From assembly GCA_028825045.1 (NCBI GenBank), contig JAPKAY010000026.1, forward strand, positions 1-51,345: 51,345 bases of DNA. The letters are read 5' to 3'. A program made the position numbers and the translations under genes. The DNA is from Halioglobus sp. Lineage in GTDB: Bacteria > Pseudomonadota > Gammaproteobacteria > Pseudomonadales > Halieaceae. The notes under the pieces are model-generated. The model worked only from the letters and a program-made list of their open reading frames with translations, made no database searches and was not told where the DNA came from. Below, piece after piece: positions 50,759-51,345 of this stretch; within the stretch, counting starts at the first letter, position 1; every line of letters starts with the position of its first letter.

Positions 50759-51345
50759 ATGGCTACCCCAAAAGCTAAGCCAAAATCCAAGAAAGCTCGA
50801 AAAAGTCCCGGGAAAGGAAAGTCCTCTGCCAAGAAGGTGGCTGCGTTAAATTTAGGTAAGTACATGGAGCAGATTAAAGTCGGTAGCTACTCGTGGGACG
50901 ATGTGCTGAAGAGTACAGGTAGCAACATCGATGCTGTGGCCGGCGCTAACCGCGCGATCATTGATGGGTACACCGATATCGCCAAGCGACAGTATGAGAT
51001 GTTGAGGGGGTTGCTGAATGAGCTGCGAAAAGTATCAGGCGATCGTGATGTGGTTGTCAAAGAACTGAAGCAGGTACTGGAGCGTGCTCGCAAAGATGTG
51101 CAAAGTTTGCAGAAAATGGCCAAAAAGACGAATACTAGCGCGCAAAAAATAGTCCAAAAACGCGCAGATGCTAATTCGAAAGCCTGGAAAAAGCTGGTGG
51201 CGGAAGCTAAGAAAGTGGTCGGCGGAAAGCAGTCAGCGGGTGCGAAACCTGCCGCCAAGAAGAAAGTCGCATCGAAAAAGAAAGCCGCATCGAAAAAGAA
51301 GGCGGGATCGAAGAAGAAGGTAGCTGCTAAGACGAAGGCCGGTAC
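50759..51345 (+). CDS. Phasin-like protein with histone-like lysine-rich tail (3' end missing)
   Basis: The window ends inside this gene; 195 residues are visible. A basic N-terminus (MATPKAKPKSKKARK) leads to a helical, coiled-coil core (about 31-150) of the phasin type, with GSYSWDDVLKSTGSNIDAVAGANRAI and VVVKELKQVLERARKDVQ. From about 160 the tail is a Lys/Ala/Ser repeat (SKKKAA units, coded by 18-bp repeats), resembling histone H1-like tails that bind DNA. GGAG lies about six bases before the ATG. Phasins coat polyhydroxyalkanoate granules; the tail may also let it bind the nucleoid, like PhaF. Confidence 0.7.
   Translation, partial: MATPKAKPKSKKARKSPGKGKSSAKKVAALNLGKYMEQIKVGSYSWDDVLKSTGSNIDAVAGANRAIIDGYTDIAKRQYEMLRGLLNELRKVSGDRDVVVKELKQVLERARKDVQSLQKMAKKTNTSAQKIVQKRADANSKAWKKLVAEAKKVVGGKQSAGAKPAAKKKVASKKKAASKKKAGSKKKVAAKTKAG

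Noticed and set aside
1..51345. CRISPR array, prophage or insertion sequence
   Set aside because: No regularly spaced repeats, integrase, transposase or phage structural genes are visible on either strand.

Overview
The window looks like chromosomal DNA of a marine-type gammaproteobacterium of the Cellvibrionales kind (Halieaceae or Spongiibacteraceae-like). This is an inference from gene content: a CorA transporter, a CbpA/CbpM chaperone pair, a bacterial RIO kinase, a DUF4124 protein, a phasin with a lysine-rich tail, many SDRs, and a catabolic set of the kind used on steroids, cyclic ketones and terpenoids. Nothing in the window is phage, plasmid, CRISPR, rRNA or insertion-sequence DNA. 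There is one tRNA, tRNA-Arg(TCG).

Layout. Positions 1-6342: HNH endonuclease, remains of a decayed HD-GYP (DUF3391) gene, an FAH-family enzyme, a DUF4382 lipoprotein, a GlsB-type membrane protein, a PNPOx-fold protein, a membrane-anchored NAD(P)-binding protein and a solitary Wzz-like protein. Positions 6500-19043: a catabolic block with two divergent DapB-like dehydrogenases, SnoaL/NTF2 protein, GST, PaaI thioesterase, GFA protein, crotonase, Baeyer-Villiger monooxygenase, two luciferase-like monooxygenases, a PF10118 protein and an SDR. Positions 19059-32656: a run of exported proteins, most of them lipoproteins. It holds a pectinacetylesterase/Notum-like hydrolase, a 634-residue alpha/beta hydrolase, a Tat-exported RPE65-type oxygenase, a beta-lactamase-fold serine hydrolase, an endonuclease/phosphatase-fold lipoprotein and a PQQ dehydrogenase with a built-in cytochrome c domain. 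A folM-like reductase and a NylA-like amidase lie among them. Positions 32770-44154: methyltransferases, three SDRs, small membrane or secreted proteins, RIO kinase, a deazaflavin-type reductase, DUF2237, esterases, DoxX and a phosphopantetheinyl transferase. Positions 44276-51345: cbpA-cbpM, a cytochrome P450, corA, an M1/M61-like metalloprotease, tRNA-Arg and a phasin cut by the window end.

How it may work together. The cytoplasmic enzymes (P450, BVMO, LLM oxidoreductases, SDRs, crotonase, thioesterase, FAH-family hydrolase) form a plausible oxidation route for bulky cyclic substrates. The lipoprotein hydrolases and oxidases could release or pre-oxidise substrates at the cell surface. The genes are mostly single or in pairs on alternating strands rather than one operon, so any shared pathway is inference. 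The most unusual points are the surface-lipoprotein cluster with a shared Cys-Ser-Asn-Ser N-terminus, the exported carotenoid-oxygenase-fold enzyme, a probable AUU start on the PQQ dehydrogenase, and a DapB-like paralogue with a changed nucleotide-binding loop.
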